The position numbers and the translations under genes are program-made. A DNA stretch of 14,691 nt from Tissierellia bacterium (lineage in GTDB: Bacteria; Bacillota_A; Clostridia; Tissierellales; Peptoniphilaceae), in contig JAAZCH010000043.1 in assembly GCA_012513395.1 (NCBI GenBank), positions 1-14,691 of the forward strand, read 5' to 3'. This document shows, piece by piece, positions 1-8,384 of the stretch (position 1 is its first letter; the number at the start of each line of letters is the position of its first letter). The notes under the pieces were generated by a model that did not search any database, had not been told where the DNA came from, and worked only from the letters and a program-made list of their open reading frames with translations.

Positions 1-1
1 T

Positions 2-2854
2 CATTTAACAGGTCAAATTGGTCGTGAGTTTTTGCAACTCTACCCTTCTGCCAATATCATGGTGGCTGATAAGAAAGACTTTCAGCCCAAGAATCGTAAG
101 AGGTTTATTGGAAAGATTGCCACAGGTGAATACGATGCCGTTATTATCGGTCACAGCCAGTTTGAAATGATTCCAATGAGCAAGGAATACCAGGAAAAGC
201 ACATCAACGAACAGATAGAGGATATTGTCCATTATATTTCAGAGTACAAGCATGACCGAAACCAGAACTTTACGGTCAAGCAACTACAAAAGACCAAGAA
301 GAAGCTGGAAACCAGACTTGCTAAGCTGAACGATGACTTAAAAAAGGACGATGTGATTACCTTTGAAGAATTAGGAGTGGATAAGCTTTTTATTGACGAA
401 GCCCATAACTACAAAAATCTCTTTCTTCATACGAAGATGAGAAATGTGGCAGGTATTGGTCAATCAGAAGCCTTTAAGTCAAGTGACATGTTCATGAAGT
501 GTCGTTACATGGATGAAATGACAGGAGGAAAGGGCGTTGTTTTTGCCACAGGTACACCTGTATCGAACTCCATGACGGAGCTATACACCATGCAAAGATA
601 CCTTCAGTATGATGATTTGAAAAAGCATGGGCTAGAACACTTTGACGCATGGGCTTCTACCTTTGGTGAAACTCAAACGGCTATGGAATTAAGTCCTGAA
701 GGAACAGGCTATCGAGTGAAAACTCGTTTTTCTAAGTTCTACAACCTGCCAGAGCTAATGAGTATGTTTCGAGAAGTAGCTGACATTCAAACTGCTGACA
801 TGTTGAATTTACCGACTCCAGAAGCTGAGTATCATGTTATTAAAACTATGCCAAGTGAAGAGCAAAAAGAAATACTACAAAGTCTAGCAGAAAGAGCCGA
901 TAAGGTGAGAAGTAATCAGGTGGAGCCTACGGTAGATAATATGTTAAATATTACCAATGACGGTAAAAAGTTAGCTTTGGATCAAAGACTTATCAATCCA
1001 CTCTTGCCTGATAATCCAGATAGCAAGGTTAATGCTTGTATCAAAAACGTCTTTAGCATTTGGGAAGCTTCTTCAGAAAAGAAATCAACACAATTAATCT
1101 TCTCTGATATGTCAACTCCAAAGGGAGATGGTGAGTTTAATATCTATGATGATATTAGAGAGAAACTCGTAGAGATGGGGATTCCTAAAAAAGAAATAGC
1201 CTTTATCCATGAAGCCAATACGGATAAGCAAAAGGAAGAACTCTTTGCCAAGGTTCGCAAAGGAGAAGTAAGAATCTTATTAGGTTCAACACAAAAGATG
1301 GGTTCAGGTACAAACGTTCAAAACAAGCTAATTGCCCTTCACGATTTAGATGTACCTTGGAGGCCTGCTGACCTTGAACAAAGAGCAGGTAGAATTGTTC
1401 GTCAAGGCAATGAAAATGAAAAGGTTAATATCTTCAGATACGTTACTGAAAATACCTTTGATAGCTATTTATGGCAAACCATTGAGAACAAGCAAAAGTT
1501 TATTTCTCAGATCATGACATCGAAAACACCTGTGAGAGCCGCTGAAGACGTAGACGAAAGCAGCTTGAACTATGCTGAAATTAAGGCTTTAGCTACTGGT
1601 AATCCGTTGATTAAAGAAAAGATGGATTTAGATAACCAAGTAACTAAGCTAAAAATGCTAGAAGCCAACTATAAGTCTAATAAGTACAGCCTAGAGGATA
1701 AGGTAACAAAGACCTATCCTAAGGAGATACAAAAGACTGAGGACTTAATAATTCGAATCAAAATAGATATCAGTAAGGTAGAGCCTAGGCCAGAAACGGA
1801 AGATAAGTTTACATCTATCATTATCAACGGTGAAAAAATCAGAGATAAGAAGCTTGCTGGTGAAAAGTTATTAGAAGCGATTAAAGGTGTCAATATCAGT
1901 GAAGGCAAGGTTATAGGTGAGTATCGTAATTTCGAAATTGAAGTTGCCTATAATTCTTTTGCTAACCAATATACTTTTTCATTAAATGGAGAAGCGAAAC
2001 ATTTTGGAACACTTGGTACTAGTGCTGATGGTAATATCACAAGGCTAGATAATGTCCTTGATAAGATGCCAGAACGTTTGGAACAGCAGGAGAATAAGCT
2101 AGTAACGACTAAGGAACAACTAGCCAATGCCAAAGAAGAACTTAAAAAGCCTTTTGCTCAAGAAAAAGAGCTACAGGATAAGGTTCTGAGGTTAGCAGAA
2201 TTAAACAAACTATTAGATATGGGGGAGGTGGAAGAATTAGAAAACCGTTCATCATTAATGGAGGACTTGAAAAGAGCTATTATCGAGTTCTTTAATGAAG
2301 AGTATGACAATGACAATTCTCATGATGAGTTCGATATTCTATATCCTGATTTAGCCCATGTAGGTATTGCCTATACAGAAACACCAGATGGAAGAAACTC
2401 AATCTCTTATGAACTGAATCTTGAAGAGAAGTCCTGGTCTTTATATTTGGATGAGGAAATCTTAGTTGCAACAGAAAAGTTTGGTGAGGAAGGTATGTCT
2501 GAAGATGAAATCATTAAGGAAATGATTGAGAGCGTCCATGATGCTAACTTTAATGATTTAGTCTATATTGATTCAGAAGACCTAATGCAAGTAACAGGTT
2601 TAGCGATAGATGATGAAGGAAATCTATATGATCCTTTAGCTAAAGATTTAGATAATGATGGCATTCCTGATAGGTATGACCATGACTTTAGAGATAGCGA
2701 CTACTTTGAATCAACCTATGATGTAGAGGATAACTTCCATACAAGAGATGAGAGCGATAAGCCATCAATATTAGGACAGATTAAGGAATTTAAAGAGAAG
2801 CAAGAAAAGAAGGAACCTGAAAAAGATCAAAAAGACAATTGCAGAGAACGTTAA
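2..2854 (+). CDS. SNF2-type helicase of an integrative conjugative element (5'-truncated by window)
   Basis: The frame is open from base 2, so this is the last 950 residues of a larger protein whose start lies left of the window. Visible helicase motifs are the DEAH box in FIDEAHNYKN (about 392-421), motif III ATGTPVSNS (about 545-571), and the C-terminal helicase motifs GSTQKMGSGTNVQ (about 1282-1320) and WRPADLEQRAGRIVRQG (about 1359-1409). These are typical of superfamily 2 SNF2-like proteins. In many Bacillota ICEs such a helicase is fused behind an N-terminal DNA methylase-like region; that part would be outside the window, so it is inferred only. Charged, helical stretches follow the helicase core (about 1640-2260). 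Near the C-terminus (2645-2701) is an acidic DLDNDGIPDRYD motif like a calcium-binding loop. Its role in the element (DNA processing or protection during transfer) is not established. It is followed at 42 bp by the OB-fold gene, probably in one operon. Confidence 0.88.
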   Translation, partial: HLTGQIGREFLQLYPSANIMVADKKDFQPKNRKRFIGKIATGEYDAVIIGHSQFEMIPMSKEYQEKHINEQIEDIVHYISEYKHDRNQNFTVKQLQKTKKKLETRLAKLNDDLKKDDVITFEELGVDKLFIDEAHNYKNLFLHTKMRNVAGIGQSEAFKSSDMFMKCRYMDEMTGGKGVVFATGTPVSNSMTELYTMQRYLQYDDLKKHGLEHFDAWASTFGETQTAMELSPEGTGYRVKTRFSKFYNLPELMSMFREVADIQTADMLNLPTPEAEYHVIKTMPSEEQKEILQSLAERADKVRSNQVEPTVDNMLNITNDGKKLALDQRLINPLLPDNPDSKVNACIKNVFSIWEASSEKKSTQLIFSDMSTPKGDGEFNIYDDIREKLVEMGIPKKEIAFIHEANTDKQKEELFAKVRKGEVRILLGSTQKMGSGTNVQNKLIALHDLDVPWRPADLEQRAGRIVRQGNENEKVNIFRYVTENTFDSYLWQTIENKQKFISQIMTSKTPVRAAEDVDESSLNYAEIKALATGNPLIKEKMDLDNQVTKLKMLEANYKSNKYSLEDKVTKTYPKEIQKTEDLIIRIKIDISKVEPRPETEDKFTSIIINGEKIRDKKLAGEKLLEAIKGVNISEGKVIGEYRNFEIEVAYNSFANQYTFSLNGEAKHFGTLGTSADGNITRLDNVLDKMPERLEQQENKLVTTKEQLANAKEELKKPFAQEKELQDKVLRLAELNKLLDMGEVEELENRSSLMEDLKRAIIEFFNEEYDNDNSHDEFDILYPDLAHVGIAYTETPDGRNSISYELNLEEKSWSLYLDEEILVATEKFGEEGMSEDEIIKEMIESVHDANFNDLVYIDSEDLMQVTGLAIDDEGNLYDPLAKDLDNDGIPDRYDHDFRDSDYFESTYDVEDNFHTRDESDKPSILGQIKEFKEKQEKKEPEKDQKDNCRER

Positions 2855-2880
2855 GGGGAGCGAAATCTCCCTAATTTTAT
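2855..2880 (+). promoter_or_regulatory. Small hairpin between helicase gene and OB-fold gene
   Basis: GGGAG at 2856-2860 can pair with CTCCC at 2867-2871 around a CGAAAT loop, followed by a T-rich stretch without a clean T-run. It could be a weak attenuator. The same CTCCC can instead pair with the GGGAG of the next gene's ribosome binding site (2883-2887), so the two pairings exclude each other. The stems are only five to six base pairs, so function is uncertain. Confidence 0.35.
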
Positions 2881-2896
2881 TTGGGAGGAATTGAAT

Positions 2897-3556
2897 ATGA
2901 ATTACAAGGAAATGAAAGCAAATATTGAAGCAATGGCTAATGAAAATTACCAGGAGTTTATGAAAGGGCTTATTAGCTTTGAAAAAGGTATTAATGATGA
3001 GAAAGCTCTTGATAGCATTTACCAGTCTTACATGGAAAATGACACGCAAGGACTATTAAGTGATGAGTTTGACTATATGATTGATAATCTGAAAGAACAA
3101 GGCCTGATAACGGAAGAAGCTGGTATCGAAGAAGAAAGAGATGACCTGATAAATATTGTGGGAAATATTGCTAATGATGTTGAAAAACTAGAGCTTAAAA
3201 ATAATCAAAGAGAGCCTTTTAAGGTTGTTAACTTTACGGTTATTTCAAATGATGAAGCAGGTAAAAAGGTGTTCCATAACTGTTCTGCGTATGAGGATAA
3301 GGCTAAGCTTCCAGAGACTTTTCAAAAAGGTGATTTTGTAAAACTCTTTGGTAAAGTCAGAAAAAGCATTGATGAGCAAGGTAAAGAGCATACCAACGTT
3401 CGTATTCTCGATTCTAAGCTCTTAAAAGCAAAAGAGAGGGCCAAGGGTCAAGAAGAGAAGAAAGAGTCTATTTTAGGGGCTATTAAGAAGCATAAGGAAG
3501 CAGACAAGCAAAAGAATGTTAAGAAAACAGAATATAAGTATGAGAATGAAAGATAG
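2897..3556 (+). CDS. ssDNA-binding-like OB-fold protein of the conjugative element
   Basis: A protein of 219 residues. The N-terminal half is acidic and helical (many E, D, N, K) with no family I recognise. Residues about 107-175 look like an OB fold related to single-stranded DNA-binding proteins: the run VVNFTVISN, then FHNCSAYED, then GDFVKLFGKV and NVRILDSK matches the usual SSB pattern of beta strands. A lysine-rich tail follows. I chose ATG 2897 because GGGAGG at 2883-2888 sits 8 nt upstream; the in-frame TTG at 2891 would be only 2 nt from it. It follows the helicase gene and precedes a strong terminator, so it is the last gene of that operon. A role in coating single-stranded DNA during transfer or replication of the element is inferred from the fold and the context. 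Confidence 0.75.
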   Translation: MNYKEMKANIEAMANENYQEFMKGLISFEKGINDEKALDSIYQSYMENDTQGLLSDEFDYMIDNLKEQGLITEEAGIEEERDDLINIVGNIANDVEKLELKNNQREPFKVVNFTVISNDEAGKKVFHNCSAYEDKAKLPETFQKGDFVKLFGKVRKSIDEQGKEHTNVRILDSKLLKAKERAKGQEEKKESILGAIKKHKEADKQKNVKKTEYKYENER

Positions 3557-3562
3557 TAATCT

Positions 3563-3599
3563 GGCGGTGTGGTCTTCGGGCTGCACCGTCTATTTTTTT
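3563..3599 (+). terminator. Rho-independent terminator of the helicase/OB-fold operon
   Basis: Bases 3563-3572 pair with 3581-3590 in a 10-bp stem that includes three G-T wobbles, with an 8-nt loop. The run TCTATTTTTTT follows directly. It begins 7 nt after the OB-fold gene stop and separates the backbone operon from the defence operon. Confidence 0.85.
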
Positions 3600-3608
3600 G
3601 TTTGAGAT

Positions 3609-3637
3609 AAGTGAAATAAGATGTGCGAAAAGTGAAA
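3609..3637 (+). promoter_or_regulatory. Direct repeats AAGTGAAA upstream of the defence promoter
   Basis: AAGTGAAA occurs at 3609-3616 and 3630-3637, 21 bp apart, which places both on the same face of the helix. They lie just upstream of the -10 box in front of the small HTH gene. They are candidate operator sites for that regulator, but nothing beyond their position supports this. Confidence 0.3.
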
Positions 3638-3641
3638 GGCA

Positions 3642-3650
3642 TGTTATAAT
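3642..3650 (+). promoter_or_regulatory. Extended -10 promoter of the defence operon
   Basis: TGTTATAAT gives a consensus TATAAT (3645-3650) with a TGn extension. The hexamer 17 bp upstream (TGTGCG) does not resemble a -35 box, so the extension would carry the promoter. It lies about 35 bp before the HTH start and after the backbone terminator. Confidence 0.65.
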
Positions 3651-3685
3651 AATATATACAATAAAACTAACTATGGGAGGATAAC

Positions 3686-3901
3686 ATGTCTAGAATCAGT
3701 TATAAAAAATTGTTTAAGAAAATGATAGATTTAGATATGAGTAATAGTGAATTAATGGAGAGGGCCTCGGTTAGCAGGAGTACCTTTTATAAAATGAAAA
3801 ATGGAGAGAATATCACAACGGATATTATTGTAAGGGTTTGTGATAGCCTAGACTGTGATATAAGCGAAATTATGGAGCTGGTAAATGATGAATCTAATTG
3901 A
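3686..3901 (+). CDS. Small XRE-family HTH regulator (possible controller of the R-M operon)
   Basis: A 71-residue protein that is almost entirely a Cro/CI-type helix-turn-helix domain. Helices run through NSELMERASVSRSTFYKMKNG (about 20-40), with the recognition helix around SRSTFYKMKNG, and the domain ends with the family-typical CDSLDCDISEIMELV. The ATG has GGGAGG 5 nt upstream (3675-3680). The gene overlaps the methyltransferase start by 17 nt and is the first gene of the operon. Small HTH proteins directly ahead of a type II methyltransferase commonly act as controllers delaying endonuclease expression; that role is inferred from position. No canonical C-box was seen, but two AAGTGAAA repeats lie just upstream of the -10 box. 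Confidence 0.85.
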   Translation: MSRISYKKLFKKMIDLDMSNSELMERASVSRSTFYKMKNGENITTDIIVRVCDSLDCDISEIMELVNDESN

Positions 3902-5381
3902 TTATGTATTAGAATCTACAAATGAATATATGGAGCAGATGCCGAAAGAAATTCGAAAGAAAAATGGTCAATTTTTCACAGGCAAAGAGACCGCTTTATT
4001 TATGGCCTCACTATTTGATTTTCATTTGGAAAAAGAAGAGGTGTCTGTTCTAGATCCAGGAGCAGGCTCTGGCATTTTAACTACTGCTTTTATTCAGACA
4101 CTTACCTCTCAAACAAATGTAAAAAAGGTAGATGTTACTTGTTATGAAACAGACCAAGATGTGTTGGGACTTCTGTACAACAATTTAAAATGGATTAAGG
4201 ATAACTCTAGAGTCGATATTAGTTATAAAGTGATAGAAGATAATTATATAGTAGGTCAAGCATTTGAGTATAATGGCTTACTTGGAGCGGATTTAAATCC
4301 GAAGAAATATGATTATGTTATCAGCAATCCTCCCTATAAAAAGATTGGTAAGTCTACAAATGAAGCCTCTTCTATGCCAGACATTTGCTATGGTTCACCT
4401 AATTTATATTTTCTATTTATGCAGATGGGTGTGTTTAATTTGAAAGAGGAAGGAGAGCTAGTTTTCATTGTTCCTAGATCGTGGACATCTGGAGCATATT
4501 TTAAAAAATTTCGAGAAAAATTCTTGAATGAGGTCGTGTTAGAACATATCCATTTGTTTGTTAGTAGAGATAAGGTATTTGAGCAAGAAGCTGTTTTGCA
4601 GGAAACTATGATAATTAAGGCAAGAAAAACATCAAAAGGACCCGAAAGCGTTAAGATTACAACAACTAATGGAAACTCTGATTTTTCAGATATAACAATT
4701 TTTGAGGCACCTTATAATATGGTCGTTTCAGGTGACCATAAATATGTTTTTCTTTTAACTTGTCAAGATGAAGTTGATACTGTTAAAAAAGTAAATATGT
4801 GGAATAATACCTTACCAGGCATGGGTTTGAAAATGAAAACAGGTCTAACTGTTGATTTTAGAAATAGGGAAGTATTACGAAACTATGATGAAGAGAAAGC
4901 TGTTCCGCTCTTTTATTCTCAACACATACAGGATGGGAAAGTAGTTTTTCCAGTGGGTAAAGAAAATGAATATATAGTAACTAATCAAAATGGGCTCTTG
5001 CAAGATAACAAGAATTACTTATTTGTAAAAAGATTTACCTCTAAGGAAGAAAAGCGTAGATTACAGTGTGGTGTCTATTTAGCAAGAAAATATCCAGAAT
5101 ACCCAGCTATTAGCACACAAAACAAGTTGAATTTTATAACAGGGAAAGAAGCATTGTCAGACTGTATAGTTTGTGGATTATATGTGATTTTTAACTCAAC
5201 TCTTTATGATGATTATTATAGGATTCTTAACGGTTCTACCCAGGTAAATTCTACAGAAATAAATTCAATTCCTGTACCGCCTTTAGATTATATTGAAAGA
5301 ATGGGTAGAGAGCTAATCAATGTTAAAAACATGTCAGTAAAAACAAGTGATGAGATCTTGGGGAGATTTATGTATGGGTAA
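3885..5381 (+). CDS. BsuBI/PstI-family type II DNA adenine methyltransferase
   Basis: A 498-residue N6-adenine methyltransferase. QFFTGKETALFMASLF (about 29-44) is the motif X type start. DPGAGSG (57-63) is the AdoMet-binding motif I, and ISNPPY (146-151) is the catalytic motif IV that flips and methylates adenine. The C-terminal half is the probable target recognition region. Length and order match methyltransferases of the BsuBI/PstI group (about 500 residues), which modify CTGCAG; that specificity is carried over from the family and is not visible here. Two adjacent ATG codons (3885, 3888) are possible; GGAG at 3874-3877 favours 3885. The gene overlaps the HTH gene at its 5' end and the endonuclease gene by 8 nt at its 3' end, so translation is probably coupled. 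Confidence 0.9.
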   Translation: MMNLIDYVLESTNEYMEQMPKEIRKKNGQFFTGKETALFMASLFDFHLEKEEVSVLDPGAGSGILTTAFIQTLTSQTNVKKVDVTCYETDQDVLGLLYNNLKWIKDNSRVDISYKVIEDNYIVGQAFEYNGLLGADLNPKKYDYVISNPPYKKIGKSTNEASSMPDICYGSPNLYFLFMQMGVFNLKEEGELVFIVPRSWTSGAYFKKFREKFLNEVVLEHIHLFVSRDKVFEQEAVLQETMIIKARKTSKGPESVKITTTNGNSDFSDITIFEAPYNMVVSGDHKYVFLLTCQDEVDTVKKVNMWNNTLPGMGLKMKTGLTVDFRNREVLRNYDEEKAVPLFYSQHIQDGKVVFPVGKENEYIVTNQNGLLQDNKNYLFVKRFTSKEEKRRLQCGVYLARKYPEYPAISTQNKLNFITGKEALSDCIVCGLYVIFNSTLYDDYYRILNGSTQVNSTEINSIPVPPLDYIERMGRELINVKNMSVKTSDEILGRFMYG

Positions 5382-6291
5382 ATTAGAAGATGCAAAAAAT
5401 ATTTTAAAACAGATGGAAGTACCAGAAAAACAACAATCAGACTTATGTGGCTACGTTTTGCTAGCTTTAGCGAATTTAAAAGAACAAGATGAATGGGTTA
5501 GTGCGGAAAATAATTGGATTAGAATCCATGATATTATTGTATTTCTAGGGGATGCATATGAGGTTTTTTATGCTGAAAATAGTAGAGAAACCATCCGAAA
5601 ACAAGCAATTCATCATTTTAGAACTGCTGCTTTTATTGAAGATAATGGAAAAGCAACCAATAGCCCTAACTTTAGTTATAGGCTAACTGATGAAATGTTG
5701 GAGTTAGTACAAACGTACAATTCCCCAAGTTGGTCACAAGAAAAAGATAAGTTTTTAAATTCTCATGGTTCTCTTGTAGAAATGTATCGCTCTAAAAAGA
5801 AAATGCAAAAAATACCTGTAAAGATTAATGGTGAAGAATTTACATTTTCGCCAGGCAAGCATAATGAACTTCAAAAGTTGATTATAGAAGAATTTGCTCC
5901 AAGATTTGCTGGAAATTCTGAGTGTTTATATGTTGGTGATACTATTAAAAAAGATTTAGTGAAAAATGAAGAGAGATTACAAGAACTTGGTTTTGATATT
6001 ACTCTTCACGATAAGATGCCTGATGTAGTTTTGTATTCAAGTGATAAGAATTGGATATACTTTATTGAGTCTGTTACATCTGTTGGTCCTATGGATCCTA
6101 AAAGAATCGTGGAATTAGAAGAGATGACTAAAAATGTAACTGCCGGAAAAATTTATGTAACAGCATTTTTAGACTTTAAAACTTTTAAGAAGTTTTCTGA
6201 TTCTTTAGCTTGGGAAACTGAAATTTGGATTGCTGATATGCCAGAGCACATGATTCATTTTAATGGAGATAGGTTCATGGGACCGAGGTAA
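5374..6291 (+). CDS. BsuBI/PstI-family type II restriction endonuclease
   Basis: A 305-residue protein, close to the usual length of PstI and BsuBI (a little over 300). The N-terminal part (about 1-130) is helical and wHTH-like. The C-terminal part carries the family signature: MPDVVLY (about 215-221), then [18 protein letters not shown] (about 228-245), and a conserved end [18 protein letters not shown]. The PD...E arrangement fits the PD-(D/E)xK nuclease fold with E-S-V in place of the usual ExK. I chose ATG 5374 because GGGGAG (5360-5365) is 8 nt upstream; upstream in-frame GTG 5347 and ATG 5350 lie inside the methyltransferase gene without such a site. It pairs with the methyltransferase just before it and would cut unmethylated CTGCAG if it keeps the family specificity. 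Confidence 0.9.
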   Translation: MGKLEDAKNILKQMEVPEKQQSDLCGYVLLALANLKEQDEWVSAENNWIRIHDIIVFLGDAYEVFYAENSRETIRKQAIHHFRTAAFIEDNGKATNSPNFSYRLTDEMLELVQTYNSPSWSQEKDKFLNSHGSLVEMYRSKKKMQKIPVKINGEEFTFSPGKHNELQKLIIEEFAPRFAGNSECLYVGDTIKKDLVKNEERLQELGFDITLHDKMPDVVLYSSDKNWIYFIESVTSVGPMDPKRIVELEEMTKNVTAGKIYVTAFLDFKTFKKFSDSLAWETEIWIADMPEHMIHFNGDRFMGPR

Positions 6292-6347
6292 AGAAAGGGG
6301 GAAATACCATTAAAGGAGAAATTACAAAAAGTGAGTTAATTAAAAAG

Positions 6348-7724
6348 TTGGTCAAAGCTATTCATAGTGATGAGTTGGGAGCTTTTATAGGAGCAGGACT
6401 GTCAATTCCAGCTGGTTTTAGTAGTTGGAGTAAATTGTTAGAAGAACCAGCTGAAGAGATAGGTTTAAATGTTTCTAAAGAACAAGATTTAGTTAATCTT
6501 GCACAATACTATAGCAACAGAAAACATAGGACAGCAATTGACGATTTAATCAAATCTAATTTTTCAAGATTAATAAATCCAACTAAAAATCATAAGTTAT
6601 TAGCAAAACTACCTATTTCCACTTATTGGACAACAAATTACGATAAATTAATAGAAAAAGCGTTAGAAGAACAAAGGAAACTACCCTTCGTTAAAACGAG
6701 GGACAGCCATCTAAGAGCGACTAATAGAAATTTTGATGCTATAGTTTACAAATTGCATGGAGATGTTGATATTCCTGATGAGGCTATAATTACTAGAAGT
6801 GATTATGAAGAATTTGGTTATAGAAAGAGAAAATTGTTTCGTGAAGTCCTAGAGGGTGATTTACTTACAAAAACCTTCTTATTTCTTGGTTTTAGTTTCT
6901 CAGATCCTAATTTTAATTATGTTATTGGAAGGCTAAGAGTATTACTTGATGAGCATCAAACAAGAAGTCACTTCTGCATCATGAAAAGAGTTTCAGATAT
7001 AGAAGAAGATGCTGATTATAAAAAAGCAAAACAAGAATTGCAGGTTGAAGACTTGAACAGATATGGCATTTTTACATGTCTTGTAGATGATTACAAAGAA
7101 ATAACAGAGATTCTTGAAACCTTAGTGGACAAATATAGAAGAAGAACCGTTTTTATATCAGGAAGTGCATATAATTATGATAATTTCTCCGAAAAAGAGG
7201 GAAGAGAGTTTATTCATAGATTAGCTTTTGAATTAGCTGGAAATGGATATAGAATCGTTAATGGTTTTGGTAAAGGCGTTGGTGAATTTGTTGTAAATGG
7301 TGTTGCTGATTATTGTTTAAGACATAGAGAAATCAAAATGCAAGATGTAGTCAAACTGATGCCTTTTCCACAGACAAGTTCATCTGGAATTGACCTAAAA
7401 GAGCTGTATATAGAAAATCGAAAACAAATGATTGAGATGTGCGGTATCGCCATCTTTATATTTGGCAATAAGAAAAACCAAAACATAGCTAATGGTGTCA
7501 TTGAAGAATATGAGTTAGCTAAATCTTTAGGTCTGGTATGTTTGCCAATTAAGTCTACAGGTGGGGCAGCTAATGTAATTTATGAAGAAATATCTTCGAA
7601 CCAAATGACTGAGGAAGTTTCTTATGCTTTGAGTCAATCGAATCAAGAAGCGGATGGAGAAGTTTTATTAAGCGTTGAAAATATTTTAAAAGCTATTAAT
7701 TTATTAAACAGGGAGGAAAAGTAA
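6348..7724 (+). CDS. thsA: Thoeris effector ThsA (SIR2-like NADase plus SLOG sensor domain)
   Basis: The protein has the ThsA order. An N-terminal SIR2-like domain (about 12-260 in this numbering) contains [24 protein letters not shown] and VYKLHGDVD, with N97 and H137 in the places of the catalytic Asn and His of Bacillus cereus ThsA. A SLOG domain (about 266-440) begins RTVFISGSA, followed by [16 protein letters not shown]358 and K375 sit where cyclic ADP-ribose-type signal is bound in that protein. The known family action is NAD+ depletion and cell arrest when ThsB makes the signal. The start given here (TTG 6348) is the minimal one and has no ribosome binding site. The frame continues upstream to an ATT at 6309 with a GGGGG site 7 nt before it; that would add 13 residues and match the family N-terminus. 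It lies 1 bp before thsB. Confidence 0.93.
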   Translation: MVKAIHSDELGAFIGAGLSIPAGFSSWSKLLEEPAEEIGLNVSKEQDLVNLAQYYSNRKHRTAIDDLIKSNFSRLINPTKNHKLLAKLPISTYWTTNYDKLIEKALEEQRKLPFVKTRDSHLRATNRNFDAIVYKLHGDVDIPDEAIITRSDYEEFGYRKRKLFREVLEGDLLTKTFLFLGFSFSDPNFNYVIGRLRVLLDEHQTRSHFCIMKRVSDIEEDADYKKAKQELQVEDLNRYGIFTCLVDDYKEITEILETLVDKYRRRTVFISGSAYNYDNFSEKEGREFIHRLAFELAGNGYRIVNGFGKGVGEFVVNGVADYCLRHREIKMQDVVKLMPFPQTSSSGIDLKELYIENRKQMIEMCGIAIFIFGNKKNQNIANGVIEEYELAKSLGLVCLPIKSTGGAANVIYEEISSNQMTEEVSYALSQSNQEADGEVLLSVENILKAINLLNREEK

Positions 7725-7725
7725 A

Positions 7726-8223
7726 ATGGCGAAAAGACAAGTGTTTTTTAGTTTTCATTACAACAATGATTGTTGGCGAGCTGGGCAAGTACGTAATATG
7801 GGTAAAGTAGATGATAGCTCGACATTTTCTGATAACGATTGGGAAGAAGTTAAGGAGAAATCAGATGCCAAAATTGAAGAATGGATCAATGAGCAATTGA
7901 AAAAACGCTCTTGTTTAGTTCTTTTAATTGGAGAAAAAACTGCTGACCGAAAATGGATAAATTATGAAATAAAGAAAGCTGTCGAATTAGATAAAGGTAT
8001 TGTTGGAATTTATATCCACAAATTAAAAGATAAGGATGGAAAACAAGCTAATAAAGGGAAAAATCCTTTTAGCTCATTTACTTACGAGGGTAAAAATTTA
8101 TCTAACTTTATAAAATGTTTTGACTCATCGTTTGTATCCAGTAATTATGTATATGATGATATCAAGAATAACATTGAAGATTTAATTGAATACGGTATTG
8201 AAAACAAACCTTCGACGTGGTAG
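7726..8223 (+). CDS. thsB: Thoeris sensor ThsB (TIR-like, MTH538-type domain)
   Basis: A 165-residue single-domain protein. It begins MAKRQVFFSFHYNNDCWRAG, the typical start of the TIR-like MTH538/DUF1863 family used as ThsB, then has VRNMG, and later KKRSCLVLLIGEKTADRKWINYE (residues about 59-81) in which E81 fits the catalytic glutamate. GIYIHKLKDKDG follows. In the known system ThsB senses infection and converts NAD+ into a cyclic ADP-ribose isomer that activates ThsA. The ATG has GGGAGG (7711-7716) 9 nt upstream and lies 1 bp after the thsA stop. The last codons (Ser-Thr-Trp-stop) fall inside the relaxase-tail repeat that starts at 8211, so the extreme C-terminus was shaped by that junction. 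Only one ThsB copy is present. Confidence 0.92.
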   Translation: MAKRQVFFSFHYNNDCWRAGQVRNMGKVDDSSTFSDNDWEEVKEKSDAKIEEWINEQLKKRSCLVLLIGEKTADRKWINYEIKKAVELDKGIVGIYIHKLKDKDGKQANKGKNPFSSFTYEGKNLSNFIKCFDSSFVSSNYVYDDIKNNIEDLIEYGIENKPSTW

Positions 8224-8384
8224 TAAGGAAGCAGAGCCTATCTCTCCACTTCCTTATCCATATAATTCTCGTAGCTTTTCTTATACTGAACCAGCTCAGA
8301 AAACAAATCATTAGACTTAGAATACTCTTGCATAAGGGTATTCTTTTTTTTTGTAACCCATCTAGCTCGGTCAATATATCTTTA
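8211..8384. repeat. Direct repeat, left copy (relaxase-tail segment behind thsB)
   Basis: About 174 bp aligns with 12707-12881 in the same orientation, with about 15 mismatches and one single-base gap by hand (about 91% identity). The left boundary is sharp: upstream sequence is thsB coding here and unrelated sequence in the right copy. The pair flanks the whole ABC/two-component module. Confidence 0.9.

Noticed and set aside
8162..8374. Minus-strand frame at 8162-8374 resembling the minus-strand frame at 12625-12861
   Set aside because: The similarity comes from the duplicated relaxase tail read in the wrong frame; the true frame is that of the relaxase C-terminus. Neither is a gene.
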